DNA of 64,000 nt, taken from Candidatus Enterenecus merdae (GTDB lineage: Bacteria > Bacillota > Clostridia > Oscillospirales > Oscillospiraceae). Location: the NCBI GenBank assembly GCA_018716385.1, contig DVJZ01000026.1:1-64000 (forward strand), written 5' to 3'. The translations under genes were made by a program, and so were the position numbers. Numbering within the stretch: position 1 is the first letter of the stretch; the number at the start of each line of letters is the position of its first letter. The notes beneath the pieces were generated by a model. The model was not told where the DNA came from and made no database searches. It saw only the letters and a list, made by a program, of their open reading frames with translations. Shown here piece after piece: positions 52,254 through 61,710 of the stretch.

Positions 52254-54809
52254 ATGAGAAATCTAAAGAAGATCCTCGCTCTGGTTCTGGCCCTCATGAT
52301 GACCGTGTCGGTCATGATGTTTGCCAGCGCTGCCAGCGTGGAGGATTACAACGACGCCGATCAGATCAACGCGCAGTATGTAGAAGCCGTTGACGTGCTG
52401 ACCGGCATGGGCGTGTTCCAGGGCTATGGCGACGGCTTCCAGCCCACTGCCAACGTCCGCCGCTCCGAGGTGGCCGCGCTGGTCTACCGGTCCCTGACCG
52501 CCGACGTGGCTGACGAGCAGACGCACATCTGGGAGGAGAGCAACTACTTCGACGATGTGAACACCAACTCCAGCCTCTGGGCTGCCGGCTACATCGGCTA
52601 CTCCGCCCACTACGGCTTCGTGATCGGCAACGGTCAGGGCCAGTTCATGCCCGAGGACTATGTCACCGGCTATCAGCTGCTGGTCATCATGCTCCGGGCC
52701 CTGGGCTATGGCGAGAACAACGAGTTTGTGGGCGCGCAGTGGGAGCTGAACGTGGCTCGGATCGCTTCTGAGCGGGGCATCCTGGACGGCTTCACCACCT
52801 CCCGGCTGAGCGACTACCTCACCCGTGAGGAGGTTGCCTACCTGCTGTTCAACGCCATCCGGGTGAACAAGGTGTCCTACACCCCCGCCTTCGGCTACCA
52901 GATCGGGGAGTTCTCCATCGGCGAGCAGATGTTCAAGCTGGACTCCGATGTGAACACCGCTGACAACTACGGCCGGCCCAGCACCACCTGGTTCTCCAAC
53001 AACAGCTGGACGGTGAACATGGGCAACAACACCGTTACCACCGACACCACTGCCTATGAGGAACTGACGGACACCGCCTATGCGGTGATCGAGGACACCC
53101 CCGTGGCCGTCTACTACACCGCCGAGACCCTGTGTGACGTGGCTGCCGCTGTGAACGAGGGCAACGACTTCACCTCCAACAGCGTCTGGACCAACGGCGC
53201 GGAGAGCACGACCGCCTTTACCGTGAACGCCACCAACACCGTGACCACCATGGGCAAGCAGGGCCAGGCCACCGAGATCTACAAGGACGGCACCGAGTGG
53301 GTCATCGTCTATGTGGACACCTACCTGGGTGAGGTCACCGCGGTCAGCCCGGCCGTGGTGGACACCGCCGGCCATGAGGTTCGTCCCGCCCAGCTCACGC
53401 TGAATACTGGCACGCTTGCCTCTTCCATCAGCGGGATCGTGGGCGAGGGTTACGCCGTGGGCGACTACGTGCTGTTCACTCAGTACGGCGGTACCGCCGC
53501 CCCCACCAGCACTCAGATTGACATCGTGGGCGCGGCTCCCACCGTGGATGTGACCATCTCCGGCCTGCACACCACCATGAACGCCTATGACGGCGTGATC
53601 GCCAACAGCACCACCTATCTGAACAACAACACCTTCGGCACCAGCCCCCTGACCATGACGCTGGCTCCCACCACCCACATCAACCGGAACTACCGGCTGT
53701 ACCTGGACAATCAGGGCAACCTGATGGGCCTGGACGGCATCGGCCTGATTGAGAGTGTGGGCGTGGTCACCGCCGCCGAGCTTGTCAGCGCGGGCACCGG
53801 CCGGTATGTGATGCAGGTCGACCTGTTCCTGGCCGACGGCACCACCGTCACCCGTCAGTTCGTGAATGGCAACACTGGTACCACCAGCGATTTCTTCCCC
53901 GTGGGTGGTTCCGCCTCCTGGGCGGCTGCGGGCACCTTTGTCCGCTTTGAGACGGTGTCCATCAATGGTTCCACCTACTACACCATCAGCGACACCGCTA
54001 AGGACGTTGTCCTGCCCTACGGCACAAGTGCTACTGGCTTTACTACCGCTTCTGCTGATAGCGACAGCTATGCCGAGACCGGTATCGCCAACACTCTGGA
54101 TACCACCGTTCTGCTGAATGACGCCACTCGGTTCATCGTGGCCAACTACGTCTATGACTACTCCATCAATCAGACTGTCCTCCAGGGCTACAGCGTGTAC
54201 ACCGGCTTCAAGACCATCCCCACGCTGACTGGCACCACGTATTATGGCAGCCTGACGGATACGGAGGGCACCCAGTATGTGCTGCTGACCAGCGCTCTGA
54301 CTGGGGCTGCGGTTCAGAGCGCCAAGCCCACCTACCAGGTGGACACCTCCGCCCTGTTCCTGTCCAAGGGTCAGACCTATCAGTACTACAGCACCTACAA
54401 TGTGGTACTCAACGGCCAGAAGACTACGGTCAACGTGAGCAACAACGTGGAGAGCGTCATCAATACCAACGGGATGAACCGAGTCTATGCCCTGAGTGGA
54501 CTGAATACCAGCGGCTACTACACCGGTCTGGCTCTGCCCGTGGATGGTGCAGGCAACCAGATGGGCTACCTGGCTGCTGGCGGCACCGCGACCTATGCGG
54601 ACGGCGTGTTGACCTACGTCAACGGCACTGCGACCACTTATCTGACGGTTGCCGACAACTGCACCGTCCAAGTAGTCAACTACGAGACTGAGGAAGTGTA
54701 CGCCGCGACGCTGGATAACCTGAGCCAGTACAGCGCTCAGGCCATCAGCTACGAGCTGGATGCCAACGGCTACGTGTCCTACCTGTATCTCACTGACGTG
54801 GACGCCTAA
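52254..54809 (+). CDS. S-layer-homology (SLH) surface protein
   Basis: 851 residues with a signal peptide ending near ASA (residue 27). Three SLH repeats span about 28-210 (GVFQGYGDGFQPTANVRRSE; GFVIGNGQGQFMPEDYVTG; GILDGFTTSRLSDYLTREE), which bind pyruvylated wall polymer. The rest is a Thr/Asn-rich beta-structured region. Codon use is biased to GAG/CTG/ACC as in abundant proteins. Strong promoter and terminator suggest a single high-level unit. Confidence 0.92.
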   Translation: MRNLKKILALVLALMMTVSVMMFASAASVEDYNDADQINAQYVEAVDVLTGMGVFQGYGDGFQPTANVRRSEVAALVYRSLTADVADEQTHIWEESNYFDDVNTNSSLWAAGYIGYSAHYGFVIGNGQGQFMPEDYVTGYQLLVIMLRALGYGENNEFVGAQWELNVARIASERGILDGFTTSRLSDYLTREEVAYLLFNAIRVNKVSYTPAFGYQIGEFSIGEQMFKLDSDVNTADNYGRPSTTWFSNNSWTVNMGNNTVTTDTTAYEELTDTAYAVIEDTPVAVYYTAETLCDVAAAVNEGNDFTSNSVWTNGAESTTAFTVNATNTVTTMGKQGQATEIYKDGTEWVIVYVDTYLGEVTAVSPAVVDTAGHEVRPAQLTLNTGTLASSISGIVGEGYAVGDYVLFTQYGGTAAPTSTQIDIVGAAPTVDVTISGLHTTMNAYDGVIANSTTYLNNNTFGTSPLTMTLAPTTHINRNYRLYLDNQGNLMGLDGIGLIESVGVVTAAELVSAGTGRYVMQVDLFLADGTTVTRQFVNGNTGTTSDFFPVGGSASWAAAGTFVRFETVSINGSTYYTISDTAKDVVLPYGTSATGFTTASADSDSYAETGIANTLDTTVLLNDATRFIVANYVYDYSINQTVLQGYSVYTGFKTIPTLTGTTYYGSLTDTEGTQYVLLTSALTGAAVQSAKPTYQVDTSALFLSKGQTYQYYSTYNVVLNGQKTTVNVSNNVESVINTNGMNRVYALSGLNTSGYYTGLALPVDGAGNQMGYLAAGGTATYADGVLTYVNGTATTYLTVADNCTVQVVNYETEEVYAATLDNLSQYSAQAISYELDANGYVSYLYLTDVDA

Positions 54810-54858
54810 TCAGGGCTCCCTTCGGTGACTGACGCGGCCAACCGGCCCGTCAACAGGC

Positions 54859-54894
54859 AAAGCGCCCCCGGGCAAAAGCCCGGGGGCGCTTTTT
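54859..54894 (+). terminator. Terminator after the SLH gene
   Basis: AAAGCGCCCCCGGGC and GCCCGGGGGCGCTTT form a 15-base perfect stem around AAAA, followed by more T. Confidence 0.9.
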
Positions 54895-54964
54895 GTCCTC
54901 TGGAGCCCCCTCCCGTCAGCAGGAGGACGGATAACATCCTCGGGTAGGTGTCCGGGGCGCTGGT

Positions 54965-55426
54965 TTAGTAGCCCAGCGCGATGTAGTGGTAGGTGATACC
55001 CCCGCTGTTGCCTTGATGATAGGCATTCCCGTCCCCGCTCACATACCACTGCACACTGTGCCCTCCCCAGGTGAGAAAGACCCCATAGGCCACGCCCCCC
55101 AGCTGGCAGCTGGCGCTGGGTGCCGGGCGCATGAGAACCATGGGTGGCGCACCGGTAGCTGCTGTGGTGAGCGCCACCATCACCACCACCGGGTGGAGCT
55201 GGAAAGTCAGGGTGTTGGGTTGGCTCTCTCCATATCCCCCTGTGCCCACATAGCTGCCCGTCTCCACCCGGAGGTTCTGCCCGATGGTCCCCAGGTTGCC
55301 CAGCAGCGAGCTCTCCAGCTCGGTCAGGGCTTGCTCCACCTGCTCCATGTTGTCGTTAAGGGGCTGGGGCGAGAAGGCGTCCGTCCCCTCAATGAGCTTG
55401 AACTGGTACTTATCCGTCTGCTGCAT
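54965..55426 (-). CDS. Phage-tail-like protein of unknown function
   Basis: 153 residues. The N-terminal half is helical (NDNMEQVEQALTELESSLL); the C-terminal half has TGSYVGTGGYGESQPNTLTF then a beta-rich YVSGDGNAYHQGN region, a pattern seen in phage tail-fibre and baseplate proteins. A GGAGGGAG site precedes the start. No other phage genes are adjacent, so it is a stray or domesticated gene. Confidence 0.5.
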   Translation of the reverse strand: MQQTDKYQFKLIEGTDAFSPQPLNDNMEQVEQALTELESSLLGNLGTIGQNLRVETGSYVGTGGYGESQPNTLTFQLHPVVVMVALTTAATGAPPMVLMRPAPSASCQLGGVAYGVFLTWGGHSVQWYVSGDGNAYHQGNSGGITYHYIALGY

Positions 55427-55533
55427 AGTTTTCTCCCTCCTACCCAGGGCCGGGCAGGAGGGAGATGTTGTACATTTCGATGCATCTTGGGGGATATGCT
55501 TGCCGCCCCTGCCAATTGGCTGGGGCGGCGCTC

Positions 55534-56826
55534 TCAGGGGATCAGCTCCCCCAGCAGACCATCGTTGTCAGCGGCGATCAGGCGCACCGAGCGCACCTGG
55601 TTGTGCAGGCCCTCCCCCTCTGCCCGCACCAGGACGTAGTTGGGGGCATGGCCCTGCCACAGCCCGTCCCGCTGCTCCTCAAAGAGCACCGGTACGGTGC
55701 GCCCCACCTGCCGCTCCAGATAGGCCTGGCGCAGCTCATCAGCCACCTGGGCGGCGGCCTGCACCCGGGCCTCCTTCACCGGCTTGGGCACCTGCCCGTC
55801 CATGTCTGCCGCCGGGGTCCCGGGGCGGGGGGAATAGGGGAAGATGTGCATGGCGGAAAAGCCACACCGGCTTACAAAGGCCAGGCTTTGGTCAAACTCC
55901 TCCTGCGTCTCCTGGGGAAAGCCCACGATGAGATCGGTGGTGATGCCCGGGTCGGGAAAGGCCGCCCGCAGGAGCTGAATGGACTGCTCATATCGCTTGG
56001 AATCATAACCCCGCCGCATCCGGGCCAGGGTGGCGTCGCAGCCGGACTGGAGGGACAGGTGGAAATGGGGGCACAGGTTTGGCAGGGCAGAGGCCCGGCG
56101 GCAGAACTCCGGGGTGACGGTGCGCGGCTCCAGAGAGCCCAGGCGCACCCGCATCCCAGGCACTGCCCGGCACACCGCCTCGATCAGCTCCAGGTAGGTG
56201 GGCCGCCCTGCCAGGTCGCGGCCCCAGGAGGAGAGCTCGATGCCGGTGAGCACCAGCTCCCGATAGCCTGCCTCCTGCAACTGCCTGGCCTGATCCACCG
56301 CCTCGGCCATGGGCAGGGAGCGCACCGGCCCTCTGGCATAGGGGATGATGCAATAGGTGCAGAAGTAGGCGCAGCCGTCCTCCACCTTCAGCATGGCCCG
56401 GGTACGCCCGGCCGGGCCGCCGGGGCTCAAGCGCTCAAATTCCCGGCGGGCCATGGCCCGATCCACCGCCACCACCGGCGCGCCCCGGCTGGCCAACTGG
56501 CCCTCCAGCCGGTCCAGGAAGTCCATGCGGCCAGCTGAGCCGGACACCAGATCCACCCCCAGCTCGGCCACGGCCTGGGGGTCGGTCTGGGCATAGCAGC
56601 CGCACACCGCCACCACCGCCTCCGGCGCCTGCTTCCGGGCCCGGCGGATGAGGTTGCGGCACTTTTTATCGCTCACCGCGGTGACGGTGCAGGTATTGAT
56701 GATGTAGGCGTCCGCCGGAGCGTCAAATTCGGCCAGGGCATGACCCCGGCGCAGAAGCTCCCGCTCCATGGCCTGGCTCTCATATTGGTTCACTTTGCAC
56801 CCCAGGGTACAGATGGCAACCTTCAT
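55534..56826 (-). CDS. mtaB: tRNA t6A37 methylthiotransferase MtaB
   Basis: 430 residues. UPF0004 domain with CTLGCKVNQYES and CGCYAQ, radical SAM CAYFCTYC (about 145-152) and a C-terminal TRAM domain. It converts t6A to ms2t6A at position 37 of ANN-decoding tRNAs. All six cluster cysteines are present. A stem GCCGCCCC / GGGGCGGC lies just after the stop (55502-55529). Confidence 0.93.
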   Translation of the reverse strand: MKVAICTLGCKVNQYESQAMERELLRRGHALAEFDAPADAYIINTCTVTAVSDKKCRNLIRRARKQAPEAVVAVCGCYAQTDPQAVAELGVDLVSGSAGRMDFLDRLEGQLASRGAPVVAVDRAMARREFERLSPGGPAGRTRAMLKVEDGCAYFCTYCIIPYARGPVRSLPMAEAVDQARQLQEAGYRELVLTGIELSSWGRDLAGRPTYLELIEAVCRAVPGMRVRLGSLEPRTVTPEFCRRASALPNLCPHFHLSLQSGCDATLARMRRGYDSKRYEQSIQLLRAAFPDPGITTDLIVGFPQETQEEFDQSLAFVSRCGFSAMHIFPYSPRPGTPAADMDGQVPKPVKEARVQAAAQVADELRQAYLERQVGRTVPVLFEEQRDGLWQGHAPNYVLVRAEGEGLHNQVRSVRLIAADNDGLLGELIP

Positions 56827-56901
56827 TGCGTTTCCTCCGCAGATCAGTCAAATCCGCCACACAGTATATCAAGTTTCCCCCGGTTTGTACAGCCTGGGGC
56901 G

Positions 56902-56930
56902 TTTACTTTTCCGCCGATTCCTGCTATACT
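56902..56930 (+). promoter_or_regulatory. Promoter for the YfbR-like gene
   Basis: TTTACT (56902-56907), 17-base spacer, TATACT (56925-56930). Confidence 0.65.
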
Positions 56931-56980
56931 GTCCCAAGACACGTCCCGACCCCAGCGGCGGGACAGAGGGGGGAGCGGTG

Positions 56981-57556
56981 TTGGCTCACAGTTTTTTCGC
57001 CTATATCTTCCGGATGCGCTACATCGCCCGCTGGGCCCTGATGCGCAACACCCGCACGGAGAACGTGGAGGAGCACTCCTATGAGGTGGCGGTGCTGGCC
57101 CACGCCCTGGCCGCCATCGGGCAGGAGGTCTTTCACCGGGCGGTGGATCCGGCCAAGGCGGCGGCTGCCGCCTTGTTCCACGACGCGCCAGAGATCATCA
57201 CCGGCGATATGCCCACCCCCATCAAGCACCACAACCCGGGGCTGAAGGCCGCCTACCGCCAGGTGGAAGCCGTGGCCCAGGACAAGCTGCTGTCCATGCT
57301 GCCCCAACAGCTGGCACCTGCCTACCAGCCCCTGGTGCGGCAATCCGACCCCGTGCTGCGCCGCTATGTCAAAGCGGCCGATAAGCTGGCGGCCTGGCTC
57401 AAGTGCCAGGAGGAGCTCAAGGCGGGCAACACCGAATTTCAGCGGGCCGCTCAGGAGACCATGGACGCTCTGCGCGCCATGAAGATGGAGGAATTGGACT
57501 GGTTTTTGGAGCATCTGGCCGGCCCGTTCCAGCTGACCCTGGACGACCTGGGATAA
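56981..57556 (+). CDS. YfbR-like 5'-deoxynucleotidase (HD domain)
   Basis: 191 residues from TTG 56981 (GGGGAG upstream; GTG 56978 is an alternative). HD-domain residues are in ENVEEHSYEV, ALFHDAPE and AADKLAAW. YfbR dephosphorylates deoxynucleoside monophosphates. The start codon is weak, which suggests low expression. Confidence 0.85.
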   Translation: MAHSFFAYIFRMRYIARWALMRNTRTENVEEHSYEVAVLAHALAAIGQEVFHRAVDPAKAAAAALFHDAPEIITGDMPTPIKHHNPGLKAAYRQVEAVAQDKLLSMLPQQLAPAYQPLVRQSDPVLRRYVKAADKLAAWLKCQEELKAGNTEFQRAAQETMDALRAMKMEELDWFLEHLAGPFQLTLDDLG

Positions 57557-57592
57557 CCAGGCCCACAATTTTGATCTGCAGGAGGAAGGATT

Positions 57593-57862
57593 ATGAGAGC
57601 AATCGTCACCGTCATCGGCAAAGACCAGGTGGGTATCATCGCCGCCGTGTGCACCCTGCTCAGCGCCAGAAACGTCAATGTGCTGGACATCAGCCAGACC
57701 ATCGTGCAGGAGTACTTTACCATGACCATGCTGGTGGACCTGGCCCAGGCCGCCGTCCCCTTCGCCGCGCTGCGGGAGGAGCTGGCCGAGGCGGGGAAGT
57801 CCCGCAGCCTGGACATCCGCATCCAGCGGGAGGACATCTTTGACTCCATGCACCGCATCTGA
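57593..57862 (+). CDS. ACT-domain protein (UPF0237)
   Basis: 89 residues, a single ACT domain (MRAIVTVIGKDQVGIIAAV). Such proteins usually precede a PFL/UPF0210 gene, as here, and probably sense an amino acid or related ligand. AGGAGGAAGG precedes the start. Confidence 0.88.
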   Translation: MRAIVTVIGKDQVGIIAAVCTLLSARNVNVLDISQTIVQEYFTMTMLVDLAQAAVPFAALREELAEAGKSRSLDIRIQREDIFDSMHRI

Positions 57863-57904
57863 AACCTGCCCGGGCATCTCAGACAAACGCCAAGGAGGGT
57901 TACC

Positions 57905-59263
57905 ATGCTCAACAGCAAAGACATCCTAAGTACCATCCGCATGATCGACCAGCAGCACCTGGACGTGCGCACCATTACCATGGGCATCTCCCTGCTGGAC
58001 TGCTGCGACCCTGACCCAGACGCCGCCTGCCGGAAGATCTACGACAAGATCGCCACCAGCGCGCAGCATCTGGTGCGCACCGGCCAGGACATCGAGACGG
58101 AGTTTGGCATCCCCATCGTCAACAAGCGTATCTCCGTCACCCCCATGGCCCTGGTGGCCGGGGCCTCCCGCACCGACGACTACCTTCCCTTCGCCCAGGC
58201 CATGGACCGGGCGGCCAAGGCGGTGGGGGTCAACTTCATCGGCGGCTTCTCCGCCCTGGTGCAAAAGGGCATGACCGAAGGGGATCGGAAGCTCATTTCC
58301 GCCATTCCAGAGGCGCTGGCAGCCACCGATGTGGTGTGCGCCAGCGTCAACGTGGGCTCCACCAAGGCGGGCATCAACATGGACGCGGTGCGCCTCATGG
58401 GAGAGGTCATCAAGGCCACTGCCCAACGCACGGCAGACCAGGGCGGCTTTGGCTGCGCCAAGCTGGTGGTGTTCTGCAACGCCGTGGAGGACAATCCCTT
58501 CATGGCCGGCGCTTTTCACGGCGTGGGGGAGGCCGAGCGGGTCATCAACGTGGGGGTATCCGGCCCCGGCGTGGTGCACCACGCCCTCCAGGCTGTCAAG
58601 GGGCAGAGCTTTGACGTGCTGGCCGAGGCCATCAAGAAGACCGCCTTCCAGGTCACCCGCATGGGTCAACTGGTGGCCCAAGAGGCCAGCGCCCGGCTGG
58701 GGGTCCCCTTTGGCATTGTGGATCTGTCCCTGGCCCCCACCCCCGCCGTGGGCGACTCGGTAGCCCGTATTCTGGAGGAGATGGGCCTGGAAGTGTGCGG
58801 CACCCACGGCACCACCGCCGCCCTGGCCCTGCTCAACGACGCGGTGAAGAAGGGGGGCGTCATGGCCAGCTCGTCGGTGGGCGGCCTGTCCGGCGCTTTT
58901 ATCCCAGTGAGCGAGGACGAGGGGATGATCGCCGCCGCCCAGTCCGGCAGACTCACCCTGGACAAACTGGAGGCCATGACCTGCGTGTGCTCGGTGGGGC
59001 TGGACATGATCGCCGTCCCCGGGGACACCAGCGCAGCCACCATCTCCGCCATCCTGGCTGACGAGGCGGCCATCGGCATGGTCAACACCAAGACCACCGC
59101 CGTGCGCATCATCCCCGCCCCAGGCAAGCAGGTGGGGGATACGGTAGAGTTTGGCGGCCTGCTGGGCTCTGCCCCGGTGATGCCCTGCCACACCGGCTCT
59201 GCCGAGGACTTCGTGGCCCGGGGGGGACGAATCCCCGCCCCCATGCACAGCCTGAAAAATTGA
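57905..59263 (+). CDS. PFL-family protein (UPF0210/DUF711)
   Basis: 452 residues. The conserved start [20 protein letters not shown] and blocks [20 protein letters not shown] and [18 protein letters not shown] mark the family, related in fold to pyruvate formate-lyase but without the glycyl-radical loop. Function is unknown. It is coupled to the ACT gene 42 bases upstream. Confidence 0.88.
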   Translation: MLNSKDILSTIRMIDQQHLDVRTITMGISLLDCCDPDPDAACRKIYDKIATSAQHLVRTGQDIETEFGIPIVNKRISVTPMALVAGASRTDDYLPFAQAMDRAAKAVGVNFIGGFSALVQKGMTEGDRKLISAIPEALAATDVVCASVNVGSTKAGINMDAVRLMGEVIKATAQRTADQGGFGCAKLVVFCNAVEDNPFMAGAFHGVGEAERVINVGVSGPGVVHHALQAVKGQSFDVLAEAIKKTAFQVTRMGQLVAQEASARLGVPFGIVDLSLAPTPAVGDSVARILEEMGLEVCGTHGTTAALALLNDAVKKGGVMASSSVGGLSGAFIPVSEDEGMIAAAQSGRLTLDKLEAMTCVCSVGLDMIAVPGDTSAATISAILADEAAIGMVNTKTTAVRIIPAPGKQVGDTVEFGGLLGSAPVMPCHTGSAEDFVARGGRIPAPMHSLKN

Positions 59264-59275
59264 GCGGCCAGACCG

Positions 59276-59328
59276 CAAAAAGCCCCCTGGGCAGCGTCCG
59301 CCATGCGGGCGCGCCCAGGGGGCCTTAT
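59276..59328. terminator. Bidirectional terminator
   Basis: GCCCCCTGGGC (59282-59292) pairs with GCCCAGGGGGC (59313-59323). T-runs lie on both sides (AAAAA upstream, TTATT downstream), serving both the PFL gene and the convergent PAP2 gene. Confidence 0.75.
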
Positions 59329-59336
59329 TGATCCCA

Positions 59337-60056
59337 TCATTCGTACTCCACGGATTTCCTGCGCCGGCCCCGGCCGGCGGCAGGGGCGGCAGCCCAGGCG
59401 GACCGGCCATACACCACGATGTAGCCCACCGCGCACACCGCCAGCGCCGCCAGAATATCCAGCACCGAGTGCTGCTTGAGAAACACCGTGGACACACTGA
59501 TCAGCCCAGCGGTCACCCCGAAGGCGGCCCGCCAGAGGGGGGTGGACAGCCGCGGGGTGTCCCAGGCGGCGAACATCACCGCCAGCGAGCCCACCACATG
59601 CAGGGAGGGGCAGACGTTGGTGCTGGTGTCAAAGGCATAGAAATCGGCCATGAAGCGGGTCAGGGGATTGTCCCGGGCAAAGCCGGTGGGGCGCAAGTGC
59701 TGGCAGTTGGGGAACAGGAAGAAGATGAGCAGGCTGACGGAATAGGTCAGGATGATGAAGCGCATCATCCGCCGGAAGGCAGCCGGATCATACCACAAAG
59801 TATACAGATGCATCCCGATCAGAAAGACAAACCAGAACAGGTAGGGGATGAGAAACCATTCGTTAAAGGGGATGTAGTCGTCCAGCCAGCAGTGCATGGG
59901 GTAGTAGAACTCCACGTCCATCCCCCGCTCCGCGTACCAGAACAACAGGCCAAACACCGGCCAGTAGAGCAGCAGCGCCCAATGCCGAAACCGGTCTATG
60001 TTCCATTCCTTCAGACGCAGCCGTCTGCCCCCCATCGGGGTATGTTTTGCTCGCAT
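59337..60056 (-). CDS. PAP2-family phosphatase
   Basis: 239 residues with five or six membrane segments. The PAP2 motifs CPSLHVVGS (motif 2) and LKQHSVLDI (motif 3) carry the catalytic histidines; motif 1 is weaker. It likely dephosphorylates a lipid phosphate such as phosphatidate or undecaprenyl pyrophosphate. GAGGA lies upstream. Confidence 0.82.
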   Translation of the reverse strand: MRAKHTPMGGRRLRLKEWNIDRFRHWALLLYWPVFGLLFWYAERGMDVEFYYPMHCWLDDYIPFNEWFLIPYLFWFVFLIGMHLYTLWYDPAAFRRMMRFIILTYSVSLLIFFLFPNCQHLRPTGFARDNPLTRFMADFYAFDTSTNVCPSLHVVGSLAVMFAAWDTPRLSTPLWRAAFGVTAGLISVSTVFLKQHSVLDILAALAVCAVGYIVVYGRSAWAAAPAAGRGRRRKSVEYE

Positions 60057-60672
60057 GGTAAATCCTCACTCTGTGGCAGGTGAACGGCAGCCCTGCGTAC
60101 CCGTGAAGCCACGGGCACAGGCCGCCGGCAGCCTGCTTGTCCAAACTTGTGAACGTCTCGTCTTCTGTGGGGAAGGCCACCGCTCAGGGCAGCCCACGGC
60201 TGTATGTCCCGCCATTTCCGGTTCCGGAGGATGCGGCAACAGCCGCAGGTCATGATGGCAACCGCGTCCCCAATCCCCGCCGCGGCAAGGCCATCCCGCC
60301 AGGCCGTCCCCGCGGTAAAGCCCAGATAAAAAATATAAGGAAAAACACGATGGGGTAAGGGGGGCGACAGATAGATGGGCTTCCGGTTCACGATCCTGGC
60401 CTGGGGAAGAAGTGCCGCCCAATCAGTAAGGGTGCGGGGAATACGAACTTCCCCTGGTCGGCACCAGCCGCGGGAAAAGGCCGCATCATCCCGTGGGGCG
60501 TAATGTTTTACGCAAGCGCGCCAAATACCCGTTCGGCTGAGTTGGTCGCCATCTCAAGCCCCATCCTGCTCCACGCTTACCATTCCGCTCTGATTATAGG
60601 CGATTGCCTGGGAAAAAGGAAGAGGGAATTCTTTAAGGTTTTTACAAATTTTTTGCCCGTCCGCTGTGGCAC
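60057..60672. other. Intergenic region, no convincing gene
   Basis: About 600 bases. The minus-strand frame MNRKPIYLSPPLPHRVFPYI is partly hydrophobic but has no recognisable family, and another frame overlaps it fully. It may be a decayed gene. Confidence 0.35.
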
Positions 60673-61710
60673 TCATCCCTCCGCCGCGGCGGGGCCGAGG
60701 GCGGAGCGGCGGCGGGCATGGCCCACAGCGGTGACGATTCCCGTGACCACCAGCACCAGGTAACAGCTCATCGTCCGGCTGAGGATCATGGCGGGGGCCA
60801 CCAGCCCCATGCCAAAGATGGTCTGGAACCCCCTTAGGAACACGCTCTCTGCCGCCCCGGCAGAACCGGGCAGGGGCAGGTATCCCACGGCGATGGACAC
60901 CAATACCTGGAGGGCACACACCTGCCACAGGGAGAAACCGTCCAGGCCGAAGGACCGGTAGACCAGATAGGGGATGAAGTAGGTGCAGGCCATCTGGCCC
61001 AGGCTGCAGGCCAGCACCTTGGGCAGCAGGCGGGGGGTGCCCCGGATGACCGACGCCCCCTGGCGGTAGCCGTCCAGATAGCCGTCCAGCCGCGCCTCCA
61101 ATCTGGCCCGGTCCAAGCTGGGGCGCACCCGCGCCGCCGCCCCGATGGCCAGCCGGCACAGGCGGCGGGCCGGATTGGGCAGGAACAGGAACAGGATCAT
61201 GGCCAGGTTCAACACCAAAAACACCGTGAACCCCACCCCCAGCAGGAACCCCACCTGCCCGCCCAGCTGACGGGTAAGTCCCCCGCTGACGAACAGGGCA
61301 GCCACGCCGTACAGGACGATGGCGGTGTGGTAACCAATGGTGACCAGCAGCATGTCAATGGTGCCGTTGGCCACGCTCACCCCATCCCGGTTCATGTAAT
61401 AGACCTGGGCGGGTTGGCCGCCGGTGGCGGAGGGGGTGATGTTGCTGAAGAAAAAGCCCGTGCAGGAATAGAAGTAGCACTTCCGAAAAGGCTGTGGGCT
61501 GCCCAGCACCCGCAGGATGCTGTGGGTGGACTTGGCCTCGCAGGCGATATACAGCGCCATCACCGGCACCCCCAACAGCAGCACCCGCCAGTCCGCCTGG
61601 GCGATGGCTCCGGCCAGCTCTCGGGGGGTCTGCTCCCGCAGGATGGTATATCCCGTCCAGCCCAGCAGGGCGGCCACCACCGCCAGCCAGATCAGCCTCC
61701 CCTTGCTCAC
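60673..61710 (-). CDS. LPG-synthase-type membrane protein (flippase domain)
   Basis: About 345 residues from GTG 61710, which overlaps the glycosyltransferase stop (GTGA) 10 bases after GGAGG. Eight or so membrane segments of the lysylphosphatidylglycerol-synthase TM/UPF0104 type (FFSNITPSATGGQPAQVYYM; LPLPGSAGAAESVF). The aminoacyl-transferase domain of MprF is absent, so it is the flippase-like half only. It may move the glycolipid made by the partner enzyme. Confidence 0.85.
   Translation of the reverse strand: MSKGRLIWLAVVAALLGWTGYTILREQTPRELAGAIAQADWRVLLLGVPVMALYIACEAKSTHSILRVLGSPQPFRKCYFYSCTGFFFSNITPSATGGQPAQVYYMNRDGVSVANGTIDMLLVTIGYHTAIVLYGVAALFVSGGLTRQLGGQVGFLLGVGFTVFLVLNLAMILFLFLPNPARRLCRLAIGAAARVRPSLDRARLEARLDGYLDGYRQGASVIRGTPRLLPKVLACSLGQMACTYFIPYLVYRSFGLDGFSLWQVCALQVLVSIAVGYLPLPGSAGAAESVFLRGFQTIFGMGLVAPAMILSRTMSCYLVLVVTGIVTAVGHARRRSALGPAAAEG

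Noticed and set aside
52263-54671. 802-residue minus-strand frame opposite the SLH gene
   Set aside because: Shadow of biased codons; the SLH protein has signal peptide, SLH repeats, promoter and terminator.
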